Assembly (NCBI GenBank): GCA_026388315.1
Contig: JAPLKA010000086.1
Location: forward strand, 1-36,069
Source of the DNA: Pseudomonadota bacterium
GTDB taxonomy: Bacteria > Desulfobacterota > Syntrophorhabdia > Syntrophorhabdales > Syntrophorhabdaceae
Direction of reading: 5' to 3'
Length of the DNA stretch: 36,069 nt
Positions within the stretch are counted from its first letter, which is position 1. Each line of letters opens with the position of its first letter. Positions 23,812 to 31,442 of the stretch are shown here, piece after piece. The notes beneath the pieces are model-generated. The model was not told the DNA's origin and searched no databases. It saw nothing but the letters and a program-made list of their open reading frames with translations. The position numbers were made by a program, and so were the translations under genes.

Positions 23812-24222
23812 TCAAATAAATATTACTTTTTTTCGATATATCTTTATCATTGCCCTTATCAATTCAGTGTCATCCAGACCTGCTCGCTGAAGGGAAAAGA
23901 GGAGTTCTGCTCCTTTTATGGCAATCTTAACAATTTCCTCAAACTCGCCATTACGTCCGGCATTATAATACTCTTGCCTAAACCGCACTATTTTTGATAA
24001 AGACCGACTAAATCTCTGATTCTCCTTTTTTCTTTCTTCCTGGCAGCTTTCGCAAAAACAATCACCGTGTCTTTGAGCCATCCCTAACAGCTTGGTGATT
24101 CTGCCATAAGGGAATTCTTCTTTTGTTGTCAAAACCCTTAAAGCTTTTACGATATTAACAAAATCCAATGCCTTTTTCCCGTCTGCTTTTATTTCTGGAA
24201 CGATTTGTTCTGGCTCTACCAT
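23812..24222 (-). CDS. Hypothetical protein with CxCxxC motif, 136 aa
   Basis: I do not recognise this protein. It is soluble, charged and mostly helical. Its one striking feature is GDCFCESCQEERKKENQRF at about residues 53-71, with Cys in a CxCxxC arrangement that could bind a metal, followed by a strongly basic helix. The N-terminal part (DFVNIVKALRVLTTKEEFPYGRITKLLGM) suggests a small helical domain that might be DNA-binding. The last third (AGLDDTELIRAMIKIYRKK) is helical. GAGGTGA stands before the ATG and a good terminator follows, so it looks like a live gene. An IS3 fragment lies directly upstream. Confidence 0.7.
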   Translation of the reverse strand: MVEPEQIVPEIKADGKKALDFVNIVKALRVLTTKEEFPYGRITKLLGMAQRHGDCFCESCQEERKKENQRFSRSLSKIVRFRQEYYNAGRNGEFEEIVKIAIKGAELLFSLQRAGLDDTELIRAMIKIYRKKVIFI

Positions 24223-24244
24223 GACTTCACCTCTTGTTTTTTGA

Positions 24245-24418
24245 ATGATTACCCTTTCTGCTCATTGACGTCTTCATGCCGAACTGATTAAGGATCTTTC
24301 CATATTCATGGGAGCAGTACTGGCTTCCCCGGTCTGAGTGATGGATGAGGCCCGGTTCCGGCCTTTTGGCCGATACTGCCCTGAACAGGGACTGCATGAT
24401 AAGGTCTTTTGTTATCTT
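24245..24418 (-). pseudogene. IS3-family transposase (OrfB) fragment
   Basis: Minus-strand reading gives TKDLIMQSLFRAVSAKRPEP, then GLIHHSDRGSQYCSHEYGKI and GMKTSMSRKGN. This is the centre of the IS3 OrfB integrase core, including the second catalytic Asp (HHSDRGSQY). An in-frame stop lies just before it and the similarity ends abruptly after MSRKGN, before the catalytic Glu. It is therefore a dead internal piece; no terminal repeats were found. Confidence 0.85.
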
Positions 24419-24560
24419 TTAAATTTTTCTCTCTGTCTTTTTAGCTTATATTCTCCTGTATAAAGACTCTATTATTGCAGAATAGCCTGACATAAAGGAG
24501 AGGAGGCATCCCTTACGTTTCCCAGCACGAGAAGAGTCTTTTTGGAATGTCCCTCCAGAA

Positions 24561-24739
24561 ACACTCTTAATTGATACTATACTCTGCCGTTGATGTAAAG
24601 GAGCTTTACCGCATCGGACTACCCATGGGCGAGACCCACTCGATGCCCTTCATGCGGAGGGCGAATATGGGGTCACGGTTCTTTGCCCCGGTACTTGGGT
24701 GTTGGGGAGCAATGGAGCAGAAAGTGCAATTAAGAGTGT
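24561..24739. repeat. 179-bp segment bounded by a perfect 13-bp inverted repeat
   Basis: ACACTCTTAATTG (24561-24573) recurs inverted as CAATTAAGAGTGT (24727-24739). The inside holds a plus-strand open frame from 24571 to TAA at 24739-24741 (its ATG at 24625 gives GETHSMPFMRRANMGSRFF and on to QKVQLRV), which I do not recognise. No clear target duplication flanks the ends. It is MITE-like in form, or a remnant of a gene whose end carries the terminator that follows. Confidence 0.55.
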
Positions 24740-24741
24740 AA

Positions 24742-24775
24742 AGGGTAGAGTCTGACGGCTCTACCCTCTTTTGTT
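24742..24775 (+). terminator. Plus-strand intrinsic terminator
   Basis: AGGGTAGAG (24742-24750) pairs with CTCTACCCT (24759-24767) and is followed by CTTTTGTTT. It directly follows the stop of the small frame ending at 24741, suggesting a once-transcribed plus-strand gene. Confidence 0.7.
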
Positions 24776-24880
24776 TCTCGTATCTTCGCAATTACGAATT
24801 GAAAGCAAGTACACTTAACTGTTTGATCAAAAGTATTGATAACAGGAAGGCTTTATGAGGCGATAGATCAAGCTGTTGTA

Positions 24881-25156
24881 TTAAGAAATCTGTAAGTGCA
24901 ATTGCTTCCCGAGTGCTGCTGCAAAACGCTCCAGGGTTGACAGCTTGATATCTTCCGCATGGTTCTCGATTCTTGAAATTGCGGTTTTCCTGGTATTGAG
25001 CTTGAGAGCGAGTTCCTCCTGCGTTAGGCCTGCTGACTCACGGGCATGACGAAGCATTACGCCTATTTTGAACTGTTCATAGCCTCCTTCGTAACCTTCG
25101 GCAAATTCTTTATCTCTCTTTTTTCTCTGATTAATATATTGTTTCAAATCACTCAT
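24881..25156 (-). CDS. higA: HigA-type antitoxin (XRE helix-turn-helix)
   Basis: From ATG 25156 the product is 91 residues. Residues about 30-85 form a Cro/CI-type helix-turn-helix: IGVMLRHARESAGLTQEELA, LKLNTRKTAISRIENH and LSTLERFAAALGKQL. The N-terminal 30 residues (MSDLKQYINQRKKRDKEF) are a charged helix likely used in dimerisation or toxin contact. Antitoxins of this type neutralise the paired RNase and repress the operon. The ATG overlaps the toxin stop in ATGA, so translation is coupled. A longer in-frame reading to 25411 is the toxin gene in another frame and is rejected. The toxin-first order is the HigBA order. Confidence 0.88.
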   Translation of the reverse strand: MSDLKQYINQRKKRDKEFAEGYEGGYEQFKIGVMLRHARESAGLTQEELALKLNTRKTAISRIENHAEDIKLSTLERFAAALGKQLHLQIS

Positions 25157-25509
25157 GGTTTCATCCTCCTCTTTAGGAAATCTTTCCTGTAGCCCTGTGC
25201 CTTTTCTATCTCCTGTTTTGGTGTTTTCTGACTTTTCTTTACCAGCCCATGCGTCAGGACAACTACAGAGTTGCCTATAAAGAAACAGAATATACGATAT
25301 GTGTTTGAACCGGATTGAATCCTGCACTCCCATATCTCTTCTGTGCCGACAAGTTTTTTGAAATATGAAGAAGGGACAATAACCAAGTCCTCCAACAGAT
25401 TCAAAACCCATGTTACTTTCTGTGCAGCTTTTACCGGTAATGAATCAAGAAACTCCTTTATCGGGCAGTTTCCACTAACCGTCGTATAGAACGTAACAAA
25501 TCTTCTCAC
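25153..25509 (-). CDS. higB: HigB/Gp49-type RelE-superfamily toxin
   Basis: The 118-residue product starts RRFVTFYTTVSGNCPIKEFL and continues LPVKAAQKVTWVLNLLEDL, the hallmark of the phage-derived Gp49-like/HigB family. EIWECRIQSGSNTYRIFCFF and VVVLTHGLVKKSQKTPKQEIEKA complete the RelE-like fold; the Arg in ECRI and RIFCFF and the final Lys-rich helix fit the mRNA-cleaving surface. Family members cut mRNA in the ribosome when freed from HigA. Translation starts at GTG 25509 with no ribosome site, and the promoter places the transcript start at or next to this GTG. Confidence 0.88.
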   Translation of the reverse strand: MRRFVTFYTTVSGNCPIKEFLDSLPVKAAQKVTWVLNLLEDLVIVPSSYFKKLVGTEEIWECRIQSGSNTYRIFCFFIGNSVVVLTHGLVKKSQKTPKQEIEKAQGYRKDFLKRRMKP

Positions 25510-25515
25510 TGAATA

Positions 25516-25544
25516 ATGTTAACCTGGATGTTAACCTTTGTCAA
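25516..25544 (-). promoter_or_regulatory. higBA promoter with embedded direct-repeat operator
   Basis: On the minus strand TTGACA (complement of 25539-25544), a 17-base spacer and TAACAT (complement of 25516-25521) form a promoter. ATGTTAACC occurs at 25516-25524 and 25528-25536, a 12-base period, each with a GTTAAC core. The repeats cover the -10 and spacer, as expected for an autorepressed antitoxin operon. Confidence 0.65.
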
Positions 25545-25644
25545 GTAAGTTTTTCATATACAATGCAACGTCGATGGTGATTTTATGAGAATTACCGGTT
25601 GAAAGAAACAGTACGGTACTTAGGTTGCGAGTACAAGATTACAG

Positions 25645-26094
25645 TCAGCTATATTTAATTTCTCCTTCAACAAAACATGTCTTGCGGCTCAGCATTGCAA
25701 ACATGACGCGAATGAGCTTATGAGCTGTGGCATGGACCGCCTTTTTATAGGGCAACCCCTCTTTCCTCCTTTTATAGCAATAGGTTCTGAAGAGGTCGTT
25801 GTTGATGATAACTTTGGTCGCCATAAGCCAGATCATCCTTCTTAAGTGTCGATTCCCTCGCTTACTTATCCTGCTTTTTCCCACATATTCGCCTGTTTGA
25901 TAGGTTGAAGGGTCAAGCCCGGATGCAGCGATCAGTTTCTTGTCGTTTTGATAAATCTCTACTGCCCCTCCCATCTCAATAAGGAAGTTTACTGCGGTGT
26001 TTTCTCCTATTCCCTTCATAGAGCAGAGTATCTCCATGTCCTGCTTCATCCTTTCACTTAAGGGGCTCATGAGCACCTTTGTGGTCTCTTTCAC
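25645..26094 (-). pseudogene. IS110/IS116/IS902-family transposase, C-terminal remnant
   Basis: The 149-residue open frame is the Tnp_20-type C-terminal half: MKGIGENTAVNFLIEMGG, then LIAASGLDPSTYQTGEYVGK, ISKRGNRHLRRMIWLMATKV and a basic end (RRKEGLPYKKAVHATAHKLI). The N-terminal DEDD nuclease half, present in full-length transposases of about 330-400 residues, is absent; its place is taken by a heptamer-period tract and the neighbouring synthetase gene. It is therefore a truncated IS110-type remnant. Terminal sequences were not found. Confidence 0.85.
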
Positions 26095-26109
26095 CTTTTA
26101 CCTTTTACT
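26089..26109. repeat. Heptamer repeat at the truncation edge of the IS110 remnant
   Basis: TTTCACC-TTTTACC-TTTTACT fills 26089-26109, directly where the transposase frame is cut and at the 3' end of the beta-subunit gene. Confidence 0.6.
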
Positions 26110-26785
26110 ATTTTGAGAGCATTATGCGGGCATCCGTAACAACGCATTTTGAGGCATTACAGATAACCGGGTTTAAATCAATCGAATCTACCTCTTCGCC
26201 AAACTCCATGACCATATCTGAAAAGGCAAGCAGCATCTTTTTCAGCGCCTCAATATTGATCGGCTCAGAACCCCTGTATCCTTCGAGGAGCGGGCGGGCT
26301 TTGATAGATTTCAGCATTGAATCAACATCCTTCTCAAAAATCGGCGCCATTCTCAGGGCCACATCTTTATATATCTCAACCGCTGTTCCGCCTACGCCAA
26401 GGAGAACAACAGGGCCAAATTGCTGATCCAGTTTCATTCCCACAATAAGCTCAATACCACGAACCATTTCTTCAACGATGATCCCGGAAAAACCCTTGAT
26501 TTTGCCCATTTCTGTGTAGACCTCAGCAAGTTTTTCATCGCCGGAAACACCGACAGCAACCCCTCCAACATCGGATTTGTGGACAACTTCAGGGGAAACA
26601 ACCTTGACAACAACGGGGTATCCTATTTGATTCGCAAATCTGATTGCCCCCTGCGCATCCCTGGCCCAGAAGAATTCCGTAGTTTTTACACCTGAAAGAC
26701 GAAGGATTTCCTTTGCCTGGGGTTCCATAGCCCAACCCCTTTCTTTACATCCAGACAATATTTCACTGATTTCTTTACTCAGCAT
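26108..26785 (-). CDS. ADP-forming acyl/acetyl-CoA synthetase, beta (ATP-grasp) subunit
   Basis: The 225-residue protein is the ATP-grasp half of an ADP-forming acetyl-CoA synthetase: ILRLSGVKTTEFFWARD, GYPVVVKVVSPEVVHKSDVG with its ATP-grasp Lys and signature HKSDVGGVAVGV, GIIVEEMVRGIELIVG, FGPVVLLGVGGTAVEIYKD, and the C-terminal SIDLNPVICN. The alpha subunit gene ends 7 bases inside this gene's start. The enzyme makes ATP from acyl-CoA, ADP and phosphate, giving energy during fermentation or syntrophic oxidation. AGGAGG lies before the ATG. The length matches archaeal separate beta subunits. Confidence 0.93.
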   Translation of the reverse strand: MLSKEISEILSGCKERGWAMEPQAKEILRLSGVKTTEFFWARDAQGAIRFANQIGYPVVVKVVSPEVVHKSDVGGVAVGVSGDEKLAEVYTEMGKIKGFSGIIVEEMVRGIELIVGMKLDQQFGPVVLLGVGGTAVEIYKDVALRMAPIFEKDVDSMLKSIKARPLLEGYRGSEPINIEALKKMLLAFSDMVMEFGEEVDSIDLNPVICNASKCVVTDARIMLSK

Positions 26786-28146
26786 GCCCTGTACCTCCTT
26801 ATAGATTCCGCCATATGCACGGCATCCTCAACAGAATGCGCAACAGGAATGTTGTTGAGTGTAAACCCTTCAACAAGCATTGAATATTTTTCTATATGGG
26901 GCACATAAGCAATCAAAGGCTTGCCCTCCTGTTCATGGACAAGACTCAATCTTGCCCCAAGGTCCATTGTTATGCCAGGTTGATAAGGAAGGAGCAAAAG
27001 CATGATACAGTCTACAGCATCTGTTCGGCTGAGAAATCTTGCCGCAGCAATGAAATCATCGTCCGTAGAGCTGCCTGTAAGGTCAACAGGGTTGGCAAAA
27101 GAGGCAATATTTTGAATCGCAGACGACAAAACATTACGAAGTCCATCCTTCATTTCTTTAGTAAAGACGGGCACCTGAAGGCCGTGAGCAAAGCAGGCAT
27201 CTGTTGCCAGTGCGCCGTGTCCTCCGCTACTTGTAATGATACCCATCCTGCCCTCGATCGGTTTTTTATAACAACTAAGCGCTTCGGCAAATGTGACAAG
27301 TTCATATTCATCCGTAGCTTCAACTATCCCATACTGCGCCATAACAGCAGAAAACACTTCATAATTGCCGGCCATGGAAGCGGTATGGCTCTTTACAGCG
27401 GTGGTTCCACCGGGGGTTTTACCGGATTTGAGTACAATCACAGGTTTTCCGCACTCTGAAGCGGCAAGGACAAATTTTCGCCCTTCATTCTTGTCAAACC
27501 CCTCCAGATAAAAGGTGATGACGTCTGTTTTAGGGTCGTCTCTGAAGTACCGGAGTAAATCAACCTCCCTTATCAAGGCCTTGTTTCCTATGCTGACCGC
27601 CAATGAAAGACCAACCCCTTCTGAAGCACATTTGAGCATGTGATCAACAAGCATACCGCCGCTCTGGCTTACCATGGCTACCTTTCCCCGATCAGGTCGC
27701 ACTATCCTCTCGCTTGGTATAAAAAAGGTATCCATCAAAGGGGGTGAATAGATACCAAGACAATTTGGCCCTATAAAGGGGAAATCCGCCTCTTTTGCTA
27801 TCGACACAAGCCTGTTCTGCAAATCCATAAGACCTGTTTCTGCAAATCCACCCGAAATGATAACTGCACCCCCCACCTCTGCCTCGATACACTCAGCGAT
27901 GACTGAAGGGACAATTTCCGCCTTTGTAACGATAACTGCCAGATCAATCTTTTCGGGAATATCCCGGATTTTAGCATAAACATCCTCACCATTGATACTA
28001 CCGCCCTTGCCGTTCACCGCATAGGCCGATACCTTATAGCGAAGATGGTTTTTATTGTAAATTACATTGGCCGGGTGAGAATCATTGCTTTGAGAAACAC
28101 CAATGACCGCCATTGTCTGTGGTTTGAATAACCGGTTAAGATTCAT
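26779..28146 (-). CDS. ADP-forming acyl/acetyl-CoA synthetase, alpha subunit
   Basis: The 455-residue protein starts with a CoA-binding domain (TMAVIGVSQSNDSHPANVIYN) and has two ligase-CoA domains; the phosphorylated His lies in KSHTASMAG, and FIGPNCLGIYSP and AMVSQSGGMLVDHML are typical of the family. It forms the reaction half with the beta subunit encoded just downstream. The separate-subunit arrangement contrasts with the fused and ATP-grasp-reduced protein at 18739-21180. GGGGG lies about 5 bases before the ATG. The substrate (acetate, aryl or branched acid) cannot be told from sequence. Confidence 0.93.
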   Translation of the reverse strand: MNLNRLFKPQTMAVIGVSQSNDSHPANVIYNKNHLRYKVSAYAVNGKGGSINGEDVYAKIRDIPEKIDLAVIVTKAEIVPSVIAECIEAEVGGAVIISGGFAETGLMDLQNRLVSIAKEADFPFIGPNCLGIYSPPLMDTFFIPSERIVRPDRGKVAMVSQSGGMLVDHMLKCASEGVGLSLAVSIGNKALIREVDLLRYFRDDPKTDVITFYLEGFDKNEGRKFVLAASECGKPVIVLKSGKTPGGTTAVKSHTASMAGNYEVFSAVMAQYGIVEATDEYELVTFAEALSCYKKPIEGRMGIITSSGGHGALATDACFAHGLQVPVFTKEMKDGLRNVLSSAIQNIASFANPVDLTGSSTDDDFIAAARFLSRTDAVDCIMLLLLPYQPGITMDLGARLSLVHEQEGKPLIAYVPHIEKYSMLVEGFTLNNIPVAHSVEDAVHMAESIRRYRAC

Positions 28147-28212
28147 CTAACCCCCTTTTCTTTTGTTTATATAAGGAAATTGTAACCCCATGTACAAAAA
28201 AAGTAAATGAGT

Positions 28213-28240
28213 GTTTTTTGCAGTGAGTTTTTTGCAGTGA
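28213..28240. repeat. Perfect 14-bp tandem duplication
   Basis: GTTTTTTGCAGTGA occurs twice in a row (28213-28226, 28227-28240). Fourteen is twice seven, so it may belong with the heptamer tracts. Confidence 0.8.
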
Positions 28241-28263
28241 GTAATGTTCAAAATTCCTGAAAG

Positions 28264-28277
28264 GTGATATAATAAAT
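28264..28277 (+). promoter_or_regulatory. Extended -10 promoter element before the GGDEF gene
   Basis: GTGATATAATAAAT, identical to 10727-10740, holds TG-A-TATAAT. It lies about 50 bases before the chosen ATG. Confidence 0.5.
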
Positions 28278-28325
28278 AAAAGTTCGGGGTTGATACAACA
28301 ACACATCAATAAAGGGGGCATCAGG

Positions 28326-29402
28326 ATGGTAAATAAGAACCAATCTAACAAAACAAAAAAGGGTGAATGTTCTGTTCGAGAAATCAACTTTGAAGAAGGA
28401 CTTGATGAGCAATTGATATTTCTGAACTTTGGTGCTCGCCTACTCACCGCATTTACCGATAGAAAACTTCTTATAAACATAGCCCTCGAAACAATAGCTG
28501 ATTTCAGTAAAAGTAAACGGGTAGCGGTTTTGATATTAGATAAAGACAGTGAAAAATTAAGCGTTGAAGGACTCCTTGTTAATAATAAACCTTACCAAAA
28601 AAACAAAGTAATCTCATTAGAGGACCCATTCCTCAAACATGTTCTCTCTTCAAAAATACCCAGATTTTATTCACTCAGGATGAACGGAAAGGTTCCCGTT
28701 CCCTCTGATTCAAGGGAAACAACAAATAAAAAATGTTTATGTCTGCCCCTTGTGGATTCATCTTTTGAGGTCATTGGGCTGGTAGTTATTGAAAGCCCGA
28801 AGAAAGATAATTTGAGTTTCCAGGATTTGCAACAGTTATTCATTTTGTCGACGCTGTTTTCCATCTCGCTTCAGAATTCATTACTTTTTTCGCAGATCCT
28901 CTATGATGGACTCACAGGTCTTTTTGTTCGTAAATACTATGATATCAGGATTAATGAAGAGCTATTGAAGCTCAAAAGGCACCCCGGATCAATAGCAATT
29001 ATCCTCATCGATATCGACCACTTCAAAACCATCAATGATTCGTATGGCCATCAGGTTGGAGACAGGGTGTTAGTTGAATTTTCCAATATTTTGAAAGAAA
29101 ACGTACGTAAAGGGACGAGTATGGTAAGCAGATATGATGGTGAAAAATTTATTATTCTCATGTCTGACACACCGCTTAACGGGGCATTAATAGTGGCTGA
29201 CAGAATCCGTTCTCTTTGCAGCGGTTATAACTTTGCTGACGCTCATAATTTGCAGGTCACTGTCAGCGCGGGAATAGCATCAACAGATAATGAAGGATTG
29301 ATTGCCGCTGAAGAATTGTTCAGGCGTGCAGATGCAATGCTTTACAAAGCAAAACAATCCGGTAGAAACCAGACGATGGTATGGGTTGGTTCCGACTCAT
29401 AA
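28326..29402 (+). CDS. GAF-GGDEF protein with degenerate active-site motif
   Basis: From ATG 28326 (GGGGG and AGG just before it) the product is 358 residues. Residues about 30-190 look like a GAF domain (LLINIALETIADFSKSKRVAVLI, CLPLVDSSFEVIGLVVIE). The GGDEF domain follows: DGLTGLFVRKYYD, then LIDIDHFKTINDSYGHQVGD, VSRYDGEKFIILMS and VTVSAGIAS. The signature GG(D/E)EF is replaced by DGEKF at 271-275, losing the first Gly and the second acidic residue. The inhibitory RxxD site also is not kept (RKGT). Diguanylate cyclase activity is therefore doubtful; a GTP- or c-di-GMP-binding or protein-interaction role is more likely. No receiver or membrane segment is present. Confidence 0.88.
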   Translation: MVNKNQSNKTKKGECSVREINFEEGLDEQLIFLNFGARLLTAFTDRKLLINIALETIADFSKSKRVAVLILDKDSEKLSVEGLLVNNKPYQKNKVISLEDPFLKHVLSSKIPRFYSLRMNGKVPVPSDSRETTNKKCLCLPLVDSSFEVIGLVVIESPKKDNLSFQDLQQLFILSTLFSISLQNSLLFSQILYDGLTGLFVRKYYDIRINEELLKLKRHPGSIAIILIDIDHFKTINDSYGHQVGDRVLVEFSNILKENVRKGTSMVSRYDGEKFIILMSDTPLNGALIVADRIRSLCSGYNFADAHNLQVTVSAGIASTDNEGLIAAEELFRRADAMLYKAKQSGRNQTMVWVGSDS

Positions 29403-29447
29403 TTAATCAGTTTCAACCATCATATTGCCACACACATATCGCATTAA

Positions 29448-31067
29448 ATGGAGCAATGTAAAAAAATAATGGAAACAAAGAAAAACAGTTCGATATGGAG
29501 CCCACTGTCGGATCGATCTTTCAGACTGCTCTGGATAACGAATGTTGTTTCTCTTGTTGGCACATGGATGCATGAAGTCGGGGCTTCATGGCTCATGACC
29601 TCTCTTACCCTGTCCCCTTTTGTGGTAGCCATGGTGCAGACGGCAACCACCCTGCCCTTTTTCCTGCTTTCCCTTCCAGCAGGAGCTCTGGCAGACACAA
29701 TTGACCGCCGGCGTTTGCTCATATTCACCCAGATACTTATGTCAGCAGCTGCCTTAGGACTGGGTCTTGTCACCGTCTTCGGAAAAGCATCACCGCTGAC
29801 CCTCCTTGTCTTTACATTCTTTCTCAGCATCGGTGCGGCAATAAATACCCCGGCCTGGCAGGCAATTATCCCTGAACTCGTGCCCCGGAAAGACCTCGCT
29901 TCAGCGATAACGCTTGGCTCTGTCTCTTTTAATATTGCCCGTGTTGCAGGCCCTGCCCTTGCCGGGCTCATCGTTGCCGCACTTGGACCAGGCATTACAT
30001 TCCTTTTGAATGCCCTTTCTTTCTCCGGTGTTGTGACAGTACTCATTCGCTGGAAGCGTGAACCAACGATGCGTACACTACCCGAAGAACGACTGATGGG
30101 TGCGATACGTTCAGGGATCCGTTATGTAAGAAATGCACCTCATGTCTGGGCAGTACTTATTCACATGGGAATTTTTTCGTTTTTTGCCAGCTCCCTCTGG
30201 GCTTTTCTTCCTATTGTCGCAAGGTCTCATCTGGGGTTAAGCTCCGCCGGATTCGGTATGCTCCTCGGATTCTTTGGCATCGGTGGTCTTGTTGGTGCAG
30301 CTATTCTGCCAAAGGTTCAACACAAAACTTCGATGAATTTCCTTGTAGTCCTCTCAACTATTTTTTTCGCACTTGTAATATTTGCCCTCGCAGTTTTAAA
30401 GGATTTTAAGCTTCTCTCAATTGCCATGGTCATCGGGGGCATATCCTGGCTCACCGTTCTGTCCATCTTTAATACCTCCGTCCAGTCAGTCATACCTTCA
30501 TGGGTCAGAGGGCGTGTAATTTCCGTATTTATACTCGTATTTTTCGGTGGTATGGCAGGCGGGAGCGTGCTCTGGGGGGCAATAGCCACAAAAACAAGCA
30601 TATCTGCTACCCTTGTTGGAACATCCCTCTGCATCGTAACGGGGACATTTCTTACATGGCGCTACAAACTCTCGAGCGGCGAGGGGCTTGACCTTACCCC
30701 ATCCCAGAATTGGCCTGTGCTTGCCATGGAAAAAAGGCCCGACATGGAAGAAGGGCCTGTATTGGTCGTTGTTGAATATCATATTGATCCAGCGCAATCA
30801 GAGGCATTTATGGACGCCATGGGTCCAATGAAGACAATTCGTATGAAAGACGGTGCAATCAGGTGGAATCTCTTTCGTGACGTAACGACTGCGGGACATT
30901 ACATCGAATCGTTTATAGTGGAATCATGGGTAGAACACTTACGACAACATGAACGGTTTACTGTATCTGACCGGGAAATCCAGAAACATGTCCGCTCATT
31001 TCAGTCAGGCGGCAAACCCGTGACAGTTCAACACTTTATCGCCGAACCTGTACGCAGGAAGAAGTAA
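29448..31067 (+). CDS. MFS_3-type transporter with C-terminal alpha/beta (Dabb-like) domain
   Basis: The 539-residue protein has a 12-segment MFS core (about 20-415): SDRSFRLLWITNVVSLVGTW, DTIDRRRLLIFTQILMSAA, the RVAGPALAGL region, then FFGIGGLVGAAIL. The soluble C-terminus (about 430-539) resembles a monooxygenase-like ferredoxin-fold domain (VVVEYHIDPAQSEAFMDAM, WNLFRDVTTAGHYIESFIVE, HERFTVSDREIQ). This full-length layout is that of MFS_3 (transmembrane secretion effector/EntS-like) proteins, which export siderophores or drugs. The substrate is unknown; no siderophore genes are nearby. The ATG at 29448 has no good ribosome site; an in-frame ATG at 29469 is the other choice. Confidence 0.9.
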   Translation: MEQCKKIMETKKNSSIWSPLSDRSFRLLWITNVVSLVGTWMHEVGASWLMTSLTLSPFVVAMVQTATTLPFFLLSLPAGALADTIDRRRLLIFTQILMSAAALGLGLVTVFGKASPLTLLVFTFFLSIGAAINTPAWQAIIPELVPRKDLASAITLGSVSFNIARVAGPALAGLIVAALGPGITFLLNALSFSGVVTVLIRWKREPTMRTLPEERLMGAIRSGIRYVRNAPHVWAVLIHMGIFSFFASSLWAFLPIVARSHLGLSSAGFGMLLGFFGIGGLVGAAILPKVQHKTSMNFLVVLSTIFFALVIFALAVLKDFKLLSIAMVIGGISWLTVLSIFNTSVQSVIPSWVRGRVISVFILVFFGGMAGGSVLWGAIATKTSISATLVGTSLCIVTGTFLTWRYKLSSGEGLDLTPSQNWPVLAMEKRPDMEEGPVLVVVEYHIDPAQSEAFMDAMGPMKTIRMKDGAIRWNLFRDVTTAGHYIESFIVESWVEHLRQHERFTVSDREIQKHVRSFQSGGKPVTVQHFIAEPVRRKK

Positions 31068-31118
31068 ATCAAGACTATTTGCCCACAACTTTATTTAATT
31101 CTTTTATGCAATGAATCC

Positions 31119-31442
31119 TTAAATCGTCACACTAAACGTCGTTGTATTTTCATAGACTTTACAAGCAGCTTGCGTCTGTTTAAATTTCTTTATAAAAAAG
31201 TCTCTACCGTTTTCGAGGGTATCGTTTCTTAGATTTAATTGTTCGATAATTTGCAGGCTCAAATCGAATGTTCTCAAATCAAAATAAACATTGTTTCTGT
31301 CTATCGCGAGACCGTTTTGAAGTCTTTCGTCAGGGAGGTTTTTTTGTAAAAGATAAAGGCTATCGTTTTTGGAGCAAAACTGCTTTATTGCATCCTTAAT
31401 GAGGATGCTTTCTTTTCGGTATGATTGAATAGCTACGTTCAT
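31119..31442 (-). CDS. Hypothetical protein, 107 aa
   Basis: I do not recognise this protein. From ATG 31442 (AGGTG eight bases before it) it is a soluble, mixed-charge helical protein of AT-rich codon use. It starts MNVAIQSYRKESILIKDAI and continues with ERLQNGLAIDRNNVYFDLR and LSLQIIEQLNLRNDTLENG. A GTG nine bases upstream is possible but overlaps that ribosome site. The higher AT content and isolation between two well-conserved plus-strand genes suggest recent transfer. It has its own promoter candidate. No function can be given. Confidence 0.6.
   Translation of the reverse strand: MNVAIQSYRKESILIKDAIKQFCSKNDSLYLLQKNLPDERLQNGLAIDRNNVYFDLRTFDLSLQIIEQLNLRNDTLENGRDFFIKKFKQTQAACKVYENTTTFSVTI

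Noticed and set aside
23547-23819. 90-codon plus-strand open frame
   Set aside because: It runs through a heptamer tract and the terminator hairpin, has no protein-like pattern, and the coded residues follow the repeat; no ribosome site.
24606-24791. 61-codon minus-strand frame in the IR-bounded segment
   Set aside because: It crosses the plus-strand terminator and the right inverted repeat; no ribosome site or recognisable family.
25157-25411. Long form of the antitoxin
   Set aside because: This part is the toxin gene read in another frame; ATG 25156 with ATGA overlap is the usual HigBA junction.
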